Part shown: positions 8,767-16,822 of the stretch, one piece after another | How the letters are laid out: each line of letters begins with the position of its first letter | Position numbering within the stretch: position 1 is the first letter of the stretch | DNA from: Paludibacter sp. 221 | GTDB taxonomy: Bacteria > Bacteroidota > Bacteroidia > Bacteroidales > Paludibacteraceae | NCBI RefSeq assembly: GCF_010501035.1 | Contig: NZ_QVMH01000017.1 | Coordinates: 1-42,839 of the forward strand | Reading direction: 5' to 3' | Length of the DNA: 42,839 nucleotides | Translations under genes and position numbers: made by a program | The notes under the pieces: model-generated | The model's input: only the letters and a program-made list of their open reading frames with translations | What the model was told of the DNA's origin: nothing | Database searches by the model: none

Positions 8767-9552
8767 ATGATTAAAGCTATTTTTTTCGATATAGATGGTA
8801 CCCTTGTCAGTTTCAAATCGCATGTTGTGCCCGAAAGCACAATAGAAGCTATTAGTAAAGTAAGGGAAAAGGGTATAAAAGTATTTGTTGCCACAGGACG
8901 CCAATTCGAAGCCATTAACAACTTAGGCAATTTAGAGTTTGACGGTTATATCACGCTCAACGGGAGTTATTGTTTTATCAGCAATGAGGAAGTTATATAC
9001 AAAAAATCTATATCGAAAGAGAGCATACGTGCTTTGATAAACTATACTGAAAACGTAAAACCGTTTCCCTGCATTTTTGTGGGTGAACACGATGCATACG
9101 CAAACTTTCTGAACAACGATACGGCTAAAATTTTTGACTTGCTTAATTTTCCGGCACCAAAAGTTTTAGAGCGTGAACAGTTGTCTGAGAAATTAAAGAA
9201 TGATGTTTATCAGGTTATTGCGTTTTTTGGCAAGGAGGATGAAAAAAATATCATGCCCCTTCTTCCCCATTGCGATGTAACACGCTGGTCGCCGCTTTTC
9301 AGTGATATAGTGCCCAAAAACAGCAGCAAACAAGTGGGAATAGACAAAGTATTAGAGCATTTCAATATTCCTTTAGAGACAACGATGGCTTTCGGAGACG
9401 GAGGCAACGATATATCAATGCTGCGCCATGTCCGGATAGGAGTGGCAATGGGAAACGCCGAAAACGATGTAAAAGAGTCTGCAAATCATGTTACAACTTC
9501 GGTAGATGATAACGGAATTGCAAATGCTTTGAAATATTTTAATATTATCTAA
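8767..9552 (+). CDS. Cof-type HAD-IIB phosphatase
   Basis: 261 residues from ATG 8767; a TTG two codons earlier is not needed. HAD motif I is FFDIDGTLV near the N-terminus, motif II is VFVATGR, and motif IV is AFGDGGNDISML. The large cap inserted between motifs II and III is of the C2B type typical of Cof/YidA sugar-phosphate and cofactor phosphatases. The substrate cannot be read from the sequence; phosphosugars or FMN/PLP-type phosphates are usual. It lies between addB and the tsaC-like gene on the same strand, with gaps of 158 and 108 bases, so it may have its own promoter. Confidence 0.9.
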   Translation: MIKAIFFDIDGTLVSFKSHVVPESTIEAISKVREKGIKVFVATGRQFEAINNLGNLEFDGYITLNGSYCFISNEEVIYKKSISKESIRALINYTENVKPFPCIFVGEHDAYANFLNNDTAKIFDLLNFPAPKVLEREQLSEKLKNDVYQVIAFFGKEDEKNIMPLLPHCDVTRWSPLFSDIVPKNSSKQVGIDKVLEHFNIPLETTMAFGDGGNDISMLRHVRIGVAMGNAENDVKESANHVTTSVDDNGIANALKYFNII

Positions 9553-9563
9553 AAAAAGATTTA

Positions 9564-9571
9564 TATCTTTG
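9564..9571 (+). promoter_or_regulatory. Possible -7 promoter element of the tsaC-like gene
   Basis: TATCTTTG matches TAnnTTTG and lies 12 bases after the HAD stop codon. It would give a leader of about 80 bases before ATG 9661. No good -33 TTTG is found 19 bases upstream. Confidence 0.4.
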
Positions 9572-9660
9572 CGCACTTTTTCAATCCAACAATATTAGTA
9601 ACAACATCAGATGCATAAAAATATGCACCTGCGTTAAAAACAAAACGATATCATTGCAGA

Positions 9661-10266
9661 ATGCTGTTAAAACTGTATAAGGATAATCCAAACCCTAATC
9701 AAATACGCCGTATTGCGGAGGTTCTGAAAAATGGAGGTATTGTCATAATCCCAACCGACACCTTGTATGCCTTTGCATGCAATATATTCAATCAGGCGGG
9801 TGTCGAGACTATCTCCAAAATAAAGAACAAAGACCTGCATAAATCCAACCTTTCGTTTATATGCAATGAGATGAGACAGGTTAGCGAATTTGCAAAAATG
9901 GGAGACACAGCCTTCAAACTGATGAAAAAGAACCTTCCCGGCCCATTTACCTTTATTCTTAATGGCAGCAACAGCCTTCCCAAACTCTTCAAAAACAAAA
10001 AGACTGTTGGTATCCGTATGCCTCAAAACGAGATTGTAATGGAAATTGTACGCGAATTGGGCAATCCCTTAATGACAAGCTCTGTTTTTTACGATGAAGA
10101 TACCGAATATATTACCAACCCCGAACTGATTGACGAGAAATACGGCAAAATGGTAGATATCGTTATCGACGGAGGCGAAGGCAGTATAGTGCCATCCACT
10201 ATTATCGACTGTACCGAAGAAGAACCTGTAATAATACGTGAGGGAGCAGGTATTTTAATCGAGTAA
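9661..10266 (+). CDS. Threonylcarbamoyl-AMP synthase family (TsaC/Sua5/YrdC)
   Basis: 201 residues forming a single YrdC domain without the extra C-terminal Sua5 domain. The entry motif is GGIVIIPTDTLYAFACN (TsaC has PTDTVYGL). Also visible are the substrate-pocket stretch NKDLHKSNLSFIC, PGPFTFIL, KKTVGIRMP and a terminal PSTIIDCTEEEPVIIREG. The enzyme makes threonylcarbamoyl-AMP from Thr, bicarbonate and ATP for the tRNA t6A37 modification. 'Ala-Phe' replaces the usual 'Gly-Leu' after Tyr, and KNKDLHKSN replaces the usual KxR-xxxxP pattern. It may therefore be the YciO-type paralogue rather than the main TsaC. Its 3' end converges on xseA. Confidence 0.85.
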   Translation: MLLKLYKDNPNPNQIRRIAEVLKNGGIVIIPTDTLYAFACNIFNQAGVETISKIKNKDLHKSNLSFICNEMRQVSEFAKMGDTAFKLMKKNLPGPFTFILNGSNSLPKLFKNKKTVGIRMPQNEIVMEIVRELGNPLMTSSVFYDEDTEYITNPELIDEKYGKMVDIVIDGGEGSIVPSTIIDCTEEEPVIIREGAGILIE

Positions 10267-10336
10267 TCAGATTTACAAATCCAACGATTTTACATCTTGA
10301 CATTTATATGTAGCGGATAGTTCATTATAACTTCAC

Positions 10337-11563
10337 CTATATCACCTTACTATCAACGTCCCCATCCGGAAAATAAGTTTTAATCACGTTGCCTGAGGCT
10401 ATTTGTTTAGCCGAATTTACCCTTTTTCCATTGAGGGTGGTAATGGAGTAGCCATACTCTAACAAAAAGGCGGGAGAATGAGATTCTATGTTTTTAGACA
10501 GCAAGCCAATTTTATTCCTTTGCTTCATGAGTTGCAATTGTGCACTTGTTTGTAAACGTTGTTTCTGCGACTGAAGCAAGAACGACTTTTGTGTCAGGTT
10601 ATTTCTTATAGCATATTTTATCCGGAAATTTATACTCTCCATGTTCCGGTGTTCATTTTCCAGACGGCGACGGACAAAATACTGTATGTCCGAAAAAACA
10701 TCCAACATACGGTTTTCAGCCGCCTGAAGGTTAGCAACTAAAAATTCGGCAACTGCCGTTGGAGTTTTCAGGCTTGTATGAGCCACCATATCCAGAATAG
10801 ACACATCACGCTGATGCCCTATTCCCGTCAAAACAGGGATTGGGAATTGAGTACAATTCAATGCTAAATCGTACGAATCGAAAGCCGCCAAATCGGCAGT
10901 AGCTCCTCCACCCCGTATAATCACAACTACATCAAACAAATCAATTTGCGCGTAAATCTGCTCCAATGCGCCGATTACAGAAGCCTCGGTTGCCTCTCCT
11001 TGCATCACCGCAGGAAAAAGCTTTGTATAAAAAACAAATCCGTACTTATTATGAAGCAATTGATTCTGAAAATCATCGTATCCGGCCGCAGTAGGCGACG
11101 ATATGATAGCAATGCGCTGAGCGGGAACAGGAATAGCCAACTGCTTATTCATATCGGCGATGCCATCGGCTTCGAGTTGGCGGAGTATCTGCAACCGACG
11201 GGCTGCCATCTCGCCCACCGTAAACACAGGGTCGATGTCGCGCACATTCAGGTTTAGCCCATACACCCCATGAAAATCCACAGTAACAGCCACCAGCACT
11301 TTCATCCCTGCCGATAAAGCCTGTCCCGTTGTTGATTCAAAATAAGGCTTGAGCATGCGGTAAGTAGAAGCCCAACAGGTAGCCCTGCACTTTGCCAAAA
11401 CACTATCAGAATCTTCCGACTTTTCAACCAACTCCATATAGCAATGTCCTGAGTTTTCGCGAAGTTCGCTTATCTCAGCACGAATCCATACCGGCTTCCC
11501 AAAATTCAAGCCGATAACCTCCTGTATCCTGTATGTAAGTTCCGATAAGGCTAACGAATTCAT
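10337..11563 (-). CDS. xseA: Exodeoxyribonuclease VII large subunit
   Basis: 408 residues, the usual length. An N-terminal OB-fold (LTYRIQEVIGLNFGKPVWIRAEISEL) is followed by the catalytic domain with RIAIISSPTAAGYDDF, VVIIRGGGATADLAAFD and the hallmark PVLTGIGHQRDVSILDMVAHTSLKTPTA. A long coiled coil (about 280-345) should bind the small subunits. The enzyme degrades single-stranded DNA from both ends and works with XseB, which often follows xseA. Here there is no xseB: only 70 bases separate the stop from the convergent tsaC-like gene. The start overlaps the fmt stop by 4 bases (ATGA), indicating translational coupling. Confidence 0.95.
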   Translation of the reverse strand: MNSLALSELTYRIQEVIGLNFGKPVWIRAEISELRENSGHCYMELVEKSEDSDSVLAKCRATCWASTYRMLKPYFESTTGQALSAGMKVLVAVTVDFHGVYGLNLNVRDIDPVFTVGEMAARRLQILRQLEADGIADMNKQLAIPVPAQRIAIISSPTAAGYDDFQNQLLHNKYGFVFYTKLFPAVMQGEATEASVIGALEQIYAQIDLFDVVVIIRGGGATADLAAFDSYDLALNCTQFPIPVLTGIGHQRDVSILDMVAHTSLKTPTAVAEFLVANLQAAENRMLDVFSDIQYFVRRRLENEHRNMESINFRIKYAIRNNLTQKSFLLQSQKQRLQTSAQLQLMKQRNKIGLLSKNIESHSPAFLLEYGYSITTLNGKRVNSAKQIASGNVIKTYFPDGDVDSKVI

Positions 11564-12495
11564 CTCATTCCTCTTAGCATTTCACCTATTTCCATGCGTT
11601 TTTTGCCCGGTGCCTGCACCGATTTCAGCACAATAAATCCATCTTTCAGAGCTATTTTAGCCTGCCTTTTTCCATCAGTGATAACTTCGCCCGCTTGATA
11701 TGTATGCTCTGCAAATTCCTTCTCAGTTTCAAATATCTTCAACGTTATCTGCTCCTCCTGATTAGGGAACCGCAGATTGACCCATGCGGCAGGATAAGGG
11801 CTCAGCCCACGTATGAAATTATAAACTTCCTCTACGCCCTTATTCAAATCTATCTCGCAAGTTTCCTTGAAAATTTTAGGCGCGGCTGTTAGTTCCGTTT
11901 CCGGCTTTATAAACTGCGACTGGTCTATAGCATCTGTTTGTCCCGCTATCAGCAAATCAACAGTTCTCTTTACCAACCCTGCCCCCATCACCATTAGTTT
12001 GTCATGCACGCTTCCGGCATTGTCTGTTTCTGTAACAGGTATTTTTTCCTGCAATATTATTTTGCCGGTATCTATCTCATGCGTTAGGAAAAACGTAGTT
12101 GCTCCTGTTTCTTTCTCCCCATTAATAATAGCCCAGTTGATAGGCGCAGCACCCCGATACTGAGGTAATAATGACGCATGAAGGTTGAAAGTACCGTATT
12201 CAGGCATATTCCAAACCACTTCGGGAAGCATACGAAACGCTACTACAATCTGCAAATCGGCTTTCAAAGCCCGTAGTTCTTCTAAAAAGCCGTCATCTTT
12301 AAGTTTTTCGGGTTGCAGTAGAGGAAGATTATGCTCTAACGCATAGTTCTTTACGGGCGAATATTGAATTTTGTGTCCACGCCCCGCAGGCTTATCGGGC
12401 ATAGTAACCACCCCTACTACCTCGTAGTTATTCTCGACCAACACCTTTAAGCTCTCCACCGCGAAATCCGGTGTTCCCATAAAAACTATACGCAT
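11560..12495 (-). CDS. fmt: Methionyl-tRNA formyltransferase
   Basis: 311 residues. The N-terminus RIVFMGTPDFAVESLKVLVE is the family signature, followed by MPDKPAGRGHK. The formyl-tetrahydrofolate site is NLHASLLPQYRGAAPINWAIINGE, containing the catalytic N-x-H pattern, with HEIDTGKII next to it. The C-terminal OB-like domain (about 205-311) has LSPYPAAWV. It formylates Met-tRNAi before initiation. It sits between lpxH (10 bases upstream) and xseA (ATGA overlap), so the three genes are very likely one transcript. Confidence 0.97.
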   Translation of the reverse strand: MRIVFMGTPDFAVESLKVLVENNYEVVGVVTMPDKPAGRGHKIQYSPVKNYALEHNLPLLQPEKLKDDGFLEELRALKADLQIVVAFRMLPEVVWNMPEYGTFNLHASLLPQYRGAAPINWAIINGEKETGATTFFLTHEIDTGKIILQEKIPVTETDNAGSVHDKLMVMGAGLVKRTVDLLIAGQTDAIDQSQFIKPETELTAAPKIFKETCEIDLNKGVEEVYNFIRGLSPYPAAWVNLRFPNQEEQITLKIFETEKEFAEHTYQAGEVITDGKRQAKIALKDGFIVLKSVQAPGKKRMEIGEMLRGMR

Positions 12496-12505
12496 ACTTC
12501 TTTAA

Positions 12506-13312
12506 CTAAATAAAATTTTCCAACCAAAAATTATTTCCATCAAAAACACCGTAAGTAAACAGCGAAACAAAATCGCCTAAAATAATCACCCGCTTCTGAT
12601 TTGCCAGTTGTAGGTCTAACTGGATATGACGATGCCCAAAAACAACAAAATCAATATCAGGACATTCTGCAAAGTATTTCTTTGCATATATTATCAACGG
12701 CTCTTTGGCTTCTCCTTTGTATTCTTTTTTTTCAGGAGTAAGTTTTTCCCTGTTCTTCCTTGACCACGTATATCCGAAACCCTGCCCTATCTGGGGAGGA
12801 ACAAAGCGGAATAGCTTCTGACAAGTTCTGTTGTGAAATATATTGCGTATAAACTTAAAGCCCTTATCGTCTACCGCAAGGCCATCGCCATGAGCTACGA
12901 AGAGCTTTTTATTTCCGATTTCAAACACTTGCGGTTTACGGTGCACTATCAGCCCCACCTCATTTTCCAGATAGCCAAAAGTCCATATATCATGGTTGCC
13001 CGTGAAAAAACGTATCTCAATACCCGAATCAACAAGCTCAGCCAGCTTACCCAAAAAGCGGACATAACCTTTGGGAACCACCGTTTTATACTCATACCAA
13101 AAGTCGAACATATCGCCCACCATATATATAGCCTTGGCATCAGCTTTCACCATATCGAGCCAATCGACAATTTTTTTTTCGTGGGCACGCGGATTTTCAA
13201 CTATCCGCGAACCTAAATGGGCATCCGATATAAAATAAACACGCCCCTCTGAATCTCCCCTTAGGGGAGACTTTAATACATCATTGGGCTGATTATATGT
13301 ATTTTCGTCCAT
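12506..13312 (-). CDS. lpxH: UDP-2,3-diacylglucosamine diphosphatase
   Basis: 268 residues of the calcineurin-like metallophosphoesterase fold, with all metal ligands in order: FISDAHLG, VGDMFDFWYEY, FTGNHD, VAHGDGL and VFGHRHI. LpxH removes UMP from UDP-diacyl-GlcN to give lipid X in lipid A synthesis at the inner-membrane face. Length and motifs fit the Bacteroidota form. The first ~24 residues precede the usual LpxH start (near VYFISD) and include a stretch, SPLRGDSEG, translated from a palindromic intergenic-type repeat (13254-13270). No later ATG precedes the conserved fold, so the start at 13312 is the best available. Confidence 0.92.
   Translation of the reverse strand: MDENTYNQPNDVLKSPLRGDSEGRVYFISDAHLGSRIVENPRAHEKKIVDWLDMVKADAKAIYMVGDMFDFWYEYKTVVPKGYVRFLGKLAELVDSGIEIRFFTGNHDIWTFGYLENEVGLIVHRKPQVFEIGNKKLFVAHGDGLAVDDKGFKFIRNIFHNRTCQKLFRFVPPQIGQGFGYTWSRKNREKLTPEKKEYKGEAKEPLIIYAKKYFAECPDIDFVVFGHRHIQLDLQLANQKRVIILGDFVSLFTYGVFDGNNFWLENFI
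13254..13270. repeat. Palindrome inside the lpxH 5' coding end
   Basis: TCTCCCC-TTA-GGGGAGA is a perfect 7-bp palindrome with a 3-base loop. On the minus strand it is translated as part of KSPLRGDSEG at the start of LpxH. A related element with CTCC-TTCG-GAGG occurs at about 13345-13356, just after the lpxH start. Confidence 0.65.
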
Positions 13313-13368
13313 TACTATCTGTTTTGAATATCATCTTAAAGCCGCTCCTTCGGAGGGGTTGGGGGAGG

Positions 13369-13689
13369 CTACAAAAATCCTAATTCCAGTTTAGCTTCCT
13401 CACTCATCATATCCTTATCCCAAGGCGGGTCGAAAACGATGTTGATATCTACTTTTTTAATTCCCTCGATGGCCTCCATTTTCATCCGTACATCTTCTAC
13501 TATAAAATCTACAGCAGGGCAATTCGGAGCTGTCAGAGTCATATCAATGGTAAGATTACCCTCGTCGGCTAAATCTATTTTATAAATAAGACCCAAATCG
13601 TATATATTAACCGGAATTTCGGGGTCGAAAACCGTTTTCAGCATCCGTACGATTTGTTCTTCTTTTTCCAAAAATTCATTCATCTTCAT
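13369..13689 (-). CDS. SufT/MIP18-family Fe-S assembly protein
   Basis: 106 residues forming a single DUF59 (FeS_assembly_P) domain: TVFDPEIPVNIYDLGLIY, MTLTAPNCPAVDFI with the conserved Cys, and VFDPPWDKDMMSEEAKLELGFL. Such proteins (SufT, PaaD-like) help mature iron-sulfur proteins. Two starts are possible (13689 MKMNEF, 13683 MNEF), and nothing separates them. The neighbours are a thioesterase upstream and lpxH downstream. The rnf operon and an AddB-type nuclease in this window are potential Fe-S clients, but there is no direct link. Confidence 0.9.
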   Translation of the reverse strand: MKMNEFLEKEEQIVRMLKTVFDPEIPVNIYDLGLIYKIDLADEGNLTIDMTLTAPNCPAVDFIVEDVRMKMEAIEGIKKVDINIVFDPPWDKDMMSEEAKLELGFL

Positions 13690-13713
13690 ATTGTTTTTAG
13701 TTATCAGAGAATA

Positions 13714-13741
13714 GAACTCGTAACTTGTAACTTGTAACTAC
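13714..13741. repeat. 7-base tandem repeat (TAACTTG), copy 1
   Basis: Four 7-base units (GAACTCG, TAACTTG, TAACTTG, TAACTAC). This block and the following bases (to 13751) repeat nearly unchanged at 13872-13910. The two copies bracket a 130-base stretch with no gene. Confidence 0.7.
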
Positions 13742-13871
13742 TTTACTTATCCATATTTGGCGCAAGCCTGCGACTTGTGCCCATGTTTTTTACAGTTTAA
13801 AACTGTTTTTTCGCTTTCGGCACAAGTTACGCTCCGCTAAACTTACGCCAATGGAGGGAAAATAAAACTAG

Positions 13872-13899
13872 TAACTCGTAACTCGTAACTTGTAACTAC
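13872..13899. repeat. 7-base tandem repeat (TAACTCG), copy 2
   Basis: Units TAACTCG, TAACTCG, TAACTTG and TAACTAC end one base before the thioesterase stop codon. The segment from here into the last three codons of the thioesterase is a direct repeat of 13714-13751. Confidence 0.7.
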
Positions 13900-13900
13900 G

Positions 13901-14293
13901 TTACTTATCCACCAAAGCATCAAAGGCAGGCAAGCCCGACAATAGTTTACCACCCTGTGTTACTACCGATTCTACTTTAGCCTTTATACACAATTTGTCG
14001 TCCGACTTGCGAAAAATAGCCTGATGAAACACATATTTCACCCCTTCTTTTTTCACATATAGTTTTGATACCAATGTATCTTTAGGGCGCAGCGAGTTTT
14101 TATACGAAATCTGAACACGTGCCACTACAGCATCAATCCCCTGATTGTGTAAATCGGAAAAACTCACATTATTCTCCAATAAAAACTCGTGGCGGGTATG
14201 CTCCAAGTAGTTCTGATAAACCGAATTGTTTACAATACCCTGCAAGTCGCATTCGTAATCGCGTACTTTTAATTCCAGTTCGTAAGTATACAT
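13901..14293 (-). CDS. Acyl-CoA thioesterase, 4HBT hot-dog fold (YbgC/FadM type)
   Basis: 130 residues. The hot-dog signature is VRDYECDLQGIVNNSVYQNYLEHTRHEFL, in which Asp (in ECDLQG) and the downstream asparagines occupy the active-site region of YbgC-type enzymes. Further strands are VVARVQISYKNSL and YVFHQAIFRK. It hydrolyses acyl-CoA or acyl-ACP thioesters; the true substrate is unknown. It begins one base after the O-methyltransferase stop, so the two are co-transcribed. The stop codon directly abuts a 7-base tandem repeat. Confidence 0.88.
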   Translation of the reverse strand: MYTYELELKVRDYECDLQGIVNNSVYQNYLEHTRHEFLLENNVSFSDLHNQGIDAVVARVQISYKNSLRPKDTLVSKLYVKKEGVKYVFHQAIFRKSDDKLCIKAKVESVVTQGGKLLSGLPAFDALVDK

Positions 14294-14294
14294 T

Positions 14295-14921
14295 TTATTT
14301 CTTCCTTATTATTGTTAATCCGTCGCGTAAAGGTAATATTACTTTCTCAACCCGCGCGTCATTCGCCACGTGGTCATTAAAACGCATAATTTCAATCGTT
14401 TGTTTATCATTAGGATGCACTTCTTCAATCAACTTGCCATCCCAAAGCGTATTATCTGCAAATATAAAGCCTCCCGCCCGTACTTTGGGCAATACTGCCT
14501 CATAATATGCCATATATTGTCTTTTATCCGCATCTATGAAAACCAAATCGAAAACTTCATCAAGTTTCGCTATTTCCTCCAAAGCATCACCTATGTGGAG
14601 TTTTATTTTGCCGGCATGGGCCGAGCCTGATATATTTTCCCGAATAAAATCCTCCAACTCATCATCGTGCTCTATGGTGTGTAGTATTCCACTTTCGGGC
14701 ATAGCCTCAGCCATGCACAGAGCCGAATAACCCGAATACGTCCCCAGCTCCAACACCCTTGCAGGTTTTATCATGTGGCACAGCAAAGCCAGTACCCGCC
14801 CTTGCAGATGCCCCGACATCATACGCGGGTTTATCAGCCTGAGATGAGTCCGGCGGTTAACCTTAGCCAAATACTCAGGCTCTCGTTCCGAGTGGTTTTC
14901 TATATATTCGTCTAATGTCAT
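14295..14921 (-). CDS. SAM-dependent O-methyltransferase (COMT-like, class I)
   Basis: 208 residues of the methyltransf_3 family. SAM binding is seen in VLELGTYSGYSALCMAEAMP and HTIEHDDEL. The metal/SAM motif is DLVFIDADKRQYMAYYE, and a later active-site loop reads GGFIFADNTLWDGKL. Relatives methylate catechol-like small molecules or tRNA uridine-5-oxyacetate/hydroxyuridine (TrmR type), and the substrate cannot be chosen from the sequence. It lies between the M16 peptidase (20 bases upstream) and the thioesterase (1-base gap). Confidence 0.9.
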   Translation of the reverse strand: MTLDEYIENHSEREPEYLAKVNRRTHLRLINPRMMSGHLQGRVLALLCHMIKPARVLELGTYSGYSALCMAEAMPESGILHTIEHDDELEDFIRENISGSAHAGKIKLHIGDALEEIAKLDEVFDLVFIDADKRQYMAYYEAVLPKVRAGGFIFADNTLWDGKLIEEVHPNDKQTIEIMRFNDHVANDARVEKVILPLRDGLTIIRKK

Positions 14922-14941
14922 TCCTTGTAACTTGTAACTAA

Positions 14942-16162
14942 TTACCTATATCTCAGCACACTCAACCCCTCAGGCAAAAATACCTCATTGGCAATACGCT
15001 GCAATTGGTTGGCTGTGATAGCCTCTACTTTTTTACTTATTTCTTCCAGATTATCTACTTTTTCGTAACGCAAAAAGCTCTTACCCAAGCTCAAAGCCAT
15101 ATTCTCCTTATTCTCCGAAGATATAGCCATCTGACCTGTCAACTGTAACTTATATTTTTTAAGCAAAGCATCCGACAGTTTATTTTCGCGTAACTTGCTC
15201 AACTCTTTATAAACCAATGCTTCGCAACGGGCGGCATTGGCTGGGTCGCAACCAAAATATACGCACCACTCGCCCGAATCGCTAAAGGGCTGGTAAATCG
15301 AATCCACATTATAAACCAAGCCATGTTTTTCCCTCAACGATAAGTTAAGCAAGCTACTCATGCCCGGGCCACCCAATATATTATTCAGCAGGTACAATCC
15401 CAACCTGTCAGCGTGATACATATCGTAAGCACGGTTGCCGATAATTACATGAGCCTGATGGGTATTTTTGATTATCATATTGTCAACAGGTTGATATTGC
15501 TGTGGAGCTACACGTTGTTCGCCCAACGCTTGCTTGTAGCCCAACTGGAAATACTTATCTGCCCAGCGGGTTAATTTCTTGAACGGTATATCTCCCGATA
15601 CAAACAGCACCATCTTTTCGGTATGATATTGCCGTGCCACAAAGCGCGAAACGTCTTGTGTAGTATATTCTCTCAGCAATTCAGGCTTACCCAGAATATG
15701 ATGACCCAGCGCATGCCCTTTGAAAAGCATATCTTCAAAATCATCGTATATCAACTCCGACGGGCTGTCGTTGTACGAGTCTATTTCATCCAACACCACC
15801 TCCACTTCTTTTTCCAATTCCTTTTGCGGAAAAGTGGAATGTAACACCACATCTGCTATCAACTCCAATGCGCGCTCGGCATACTGGTTCAACACGGCAG
15901 CGTACACTACCGTTTCTTCTTTCGAGGTAAAAGCATTCAAATCGCCCCCTACGTTTTCCAAACGGCTGATAATATGCGACGAGCGACGCTTTTCAGTACC
16001 TTTGAACAGCATGTGCTCCACAAAATGCGCCATGCCGAACTCCGTTTCATCTTCGTCGCGCGAACCCGTACTAATCACCATCCCACAATATACAACCGCC
16101 GATTTCTCCGGCTTATGTATCAATCGCAATCCATTGGGGAGGGTATATATCTGGTAATCCAT
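14942..16162 (-). CDS. M16-family zinc metallopeptidase
   Basis: 406 residues, the length of a single-unit mitochondrial-processing-peptidase-like M16B enzyme. The inverted zinc motif is H46-F-V-E49-H50, and the third ligand is a Glu about 75 residues later in the ELEKEVEVVLDEIDSYNDSP stretch. The C-terminal half has the substrate R/Y-type motif region GPGMSSLLNLSLREKHGLVYNV. No signal peptide is visible. It is the first gene of the minus-strand run down to xseA. A CAAAAATA (TATTTTTG on the coding strand) at 16193-16200 could be its -7 element. Confidence 0.93.
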   Translation of the reverse strand: MDYQIYTLPNGLRLIHKPEKSAVVYCGMVISTGSRDEDETEFGMAHFVEHMLFKGTEKRRSSHIISRLENVGGDLNAFTSKEETVVYAAVLNQYAERALELIADVVLHSTFPQKELEKEVEVVLDEIDSYNDSPSELIYDDFEDMLFKGHALGHHILGKPELLREYTTQDVSRFVARQYHTEKMVLFVSGDIPFKKLTRWADKYFQLGYKQALGEQRVAPQQYQPVDNMIIKNTHQAHVIIGNRAYDMYHADRLGLYLLNNILGGPGMSSLLNLSLREKHGLVYNVDSIYQPFSDSGEWCVYFGCDPANAARCEALVYKELSKLRENKLSDALLKKYKLQLTGQMAISSENKENMALSLGKSFLRYEKVDNLEEISKKVEAITANQLQRIANEVFLPEGLSVLRYR

Positions 16163-16294
16163 GTTATAGCTTCAATAATTTTTTCCGAAGCACAAAAATA
16201 CAACAAAAAACGCTTTAATCTGCATTATTACGTACAACAAAAACAAACCAAATACAGATATCACTATTTCTTATTATTTTTTTTGCACAAACCT

Positions 16295-16325
16295 TTTGTT
16301 CGTATGCAAAATATCTTTACATTTG
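16295..16325 (+). promoter_or_regulatory. Promoter of the rnf operon
   Basis: TTTG at 16295-16298, a spacer of exactly 19 bases, then TACATTTG at 16318-16325. This is a full match to the Bacteroidota vegetative promoter TTTG-N19-TAnnTTTG. Transcription should start near 16332, about 23 bases before the rseC start. It is the best promoter in the window. Confidence 0.8.
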
Positions 16326-16354
16326 CCCCGAAATTGTAATGTCGAGTTTGCAAA

Positions 16355-16780
16355 ATGAGCCAAATAATCGAACATACCGGAAAAATACTAACCATTAATG
16401 GGGATACCGCTAAGGTTTTGATTACTCAGAACTCTGCGTGTAGCGGTTGTCATGCAAAATCGGCATGTACGGCGGCTGATTCGGCCGAAAAAATAATCGA
16501 CGCCATCAATATAAACAATATAAGCTTGAAAGCAGGGGATGACGTGATTATTTACGGCAAACGTTCGGTAGGTCTGAAAGCGGTGTTGCTGGCTTTCGTA
16601 ATACCTTTTTTGCTTATCCTTGTCAGCTTGTTCGTATTACGTGCTTTTATCGACAACGAAGCTGTTTCGGGAACTATAGCCCTCGCAACTCTTATTCCTT
16701 ATTATATAATATTATCATTGTTCAGAGATAAGCTGAAATCGGACTTTCAGTTTTATGTAAAAACAAGCTCAGACACTTGA
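16355..16780 (+). CDS. RseC/MucC-like protein, first gene of the rnf operon
   Basis: 141 residues of the 'SoxR-reducing system protein RseC' family. The cytoplasmic N-terminal half carries a cysteine cluster, C29-x2-C32-x5-C38 (ACSGCHAKSACTA), which may bind a metal or Fe-S cluster. Two transmembrane helices follow (about 74-95 and 101-119), then a short tail. In Bacteroidota this gene regularly precedes rnfB, and its role in Rnf assembly or redox control is not settled. It lies right behind a consensus promoter and 42 bases upstream of rnfB. Confidence 0.9.
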   Translation: MSQIIEHTGKILTINGDTAKVLITQNSACSGCHAKSACTAADSAEKIIDAININNISLKAGDDVIIYGKRSVGLKAVLLAFVIPFLLILVSLFVLRAFIDNEAVSGTIALATLIPYYIILSLFRDKLKSDFQFYVKTSSDT

Positions 16781-16822
16781 AATGTGTTTTATGCAAGTAA
16801 TTTAATCTTATTATAAAATTAG

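Noticed and set aside
13714-13899. Possible CRISPR array (spaced TAACTTG repeats)
   Set aside because: The units are 7 bases and directly adjacent, with no 20-40-base repeats, regular spacers or cas genes.
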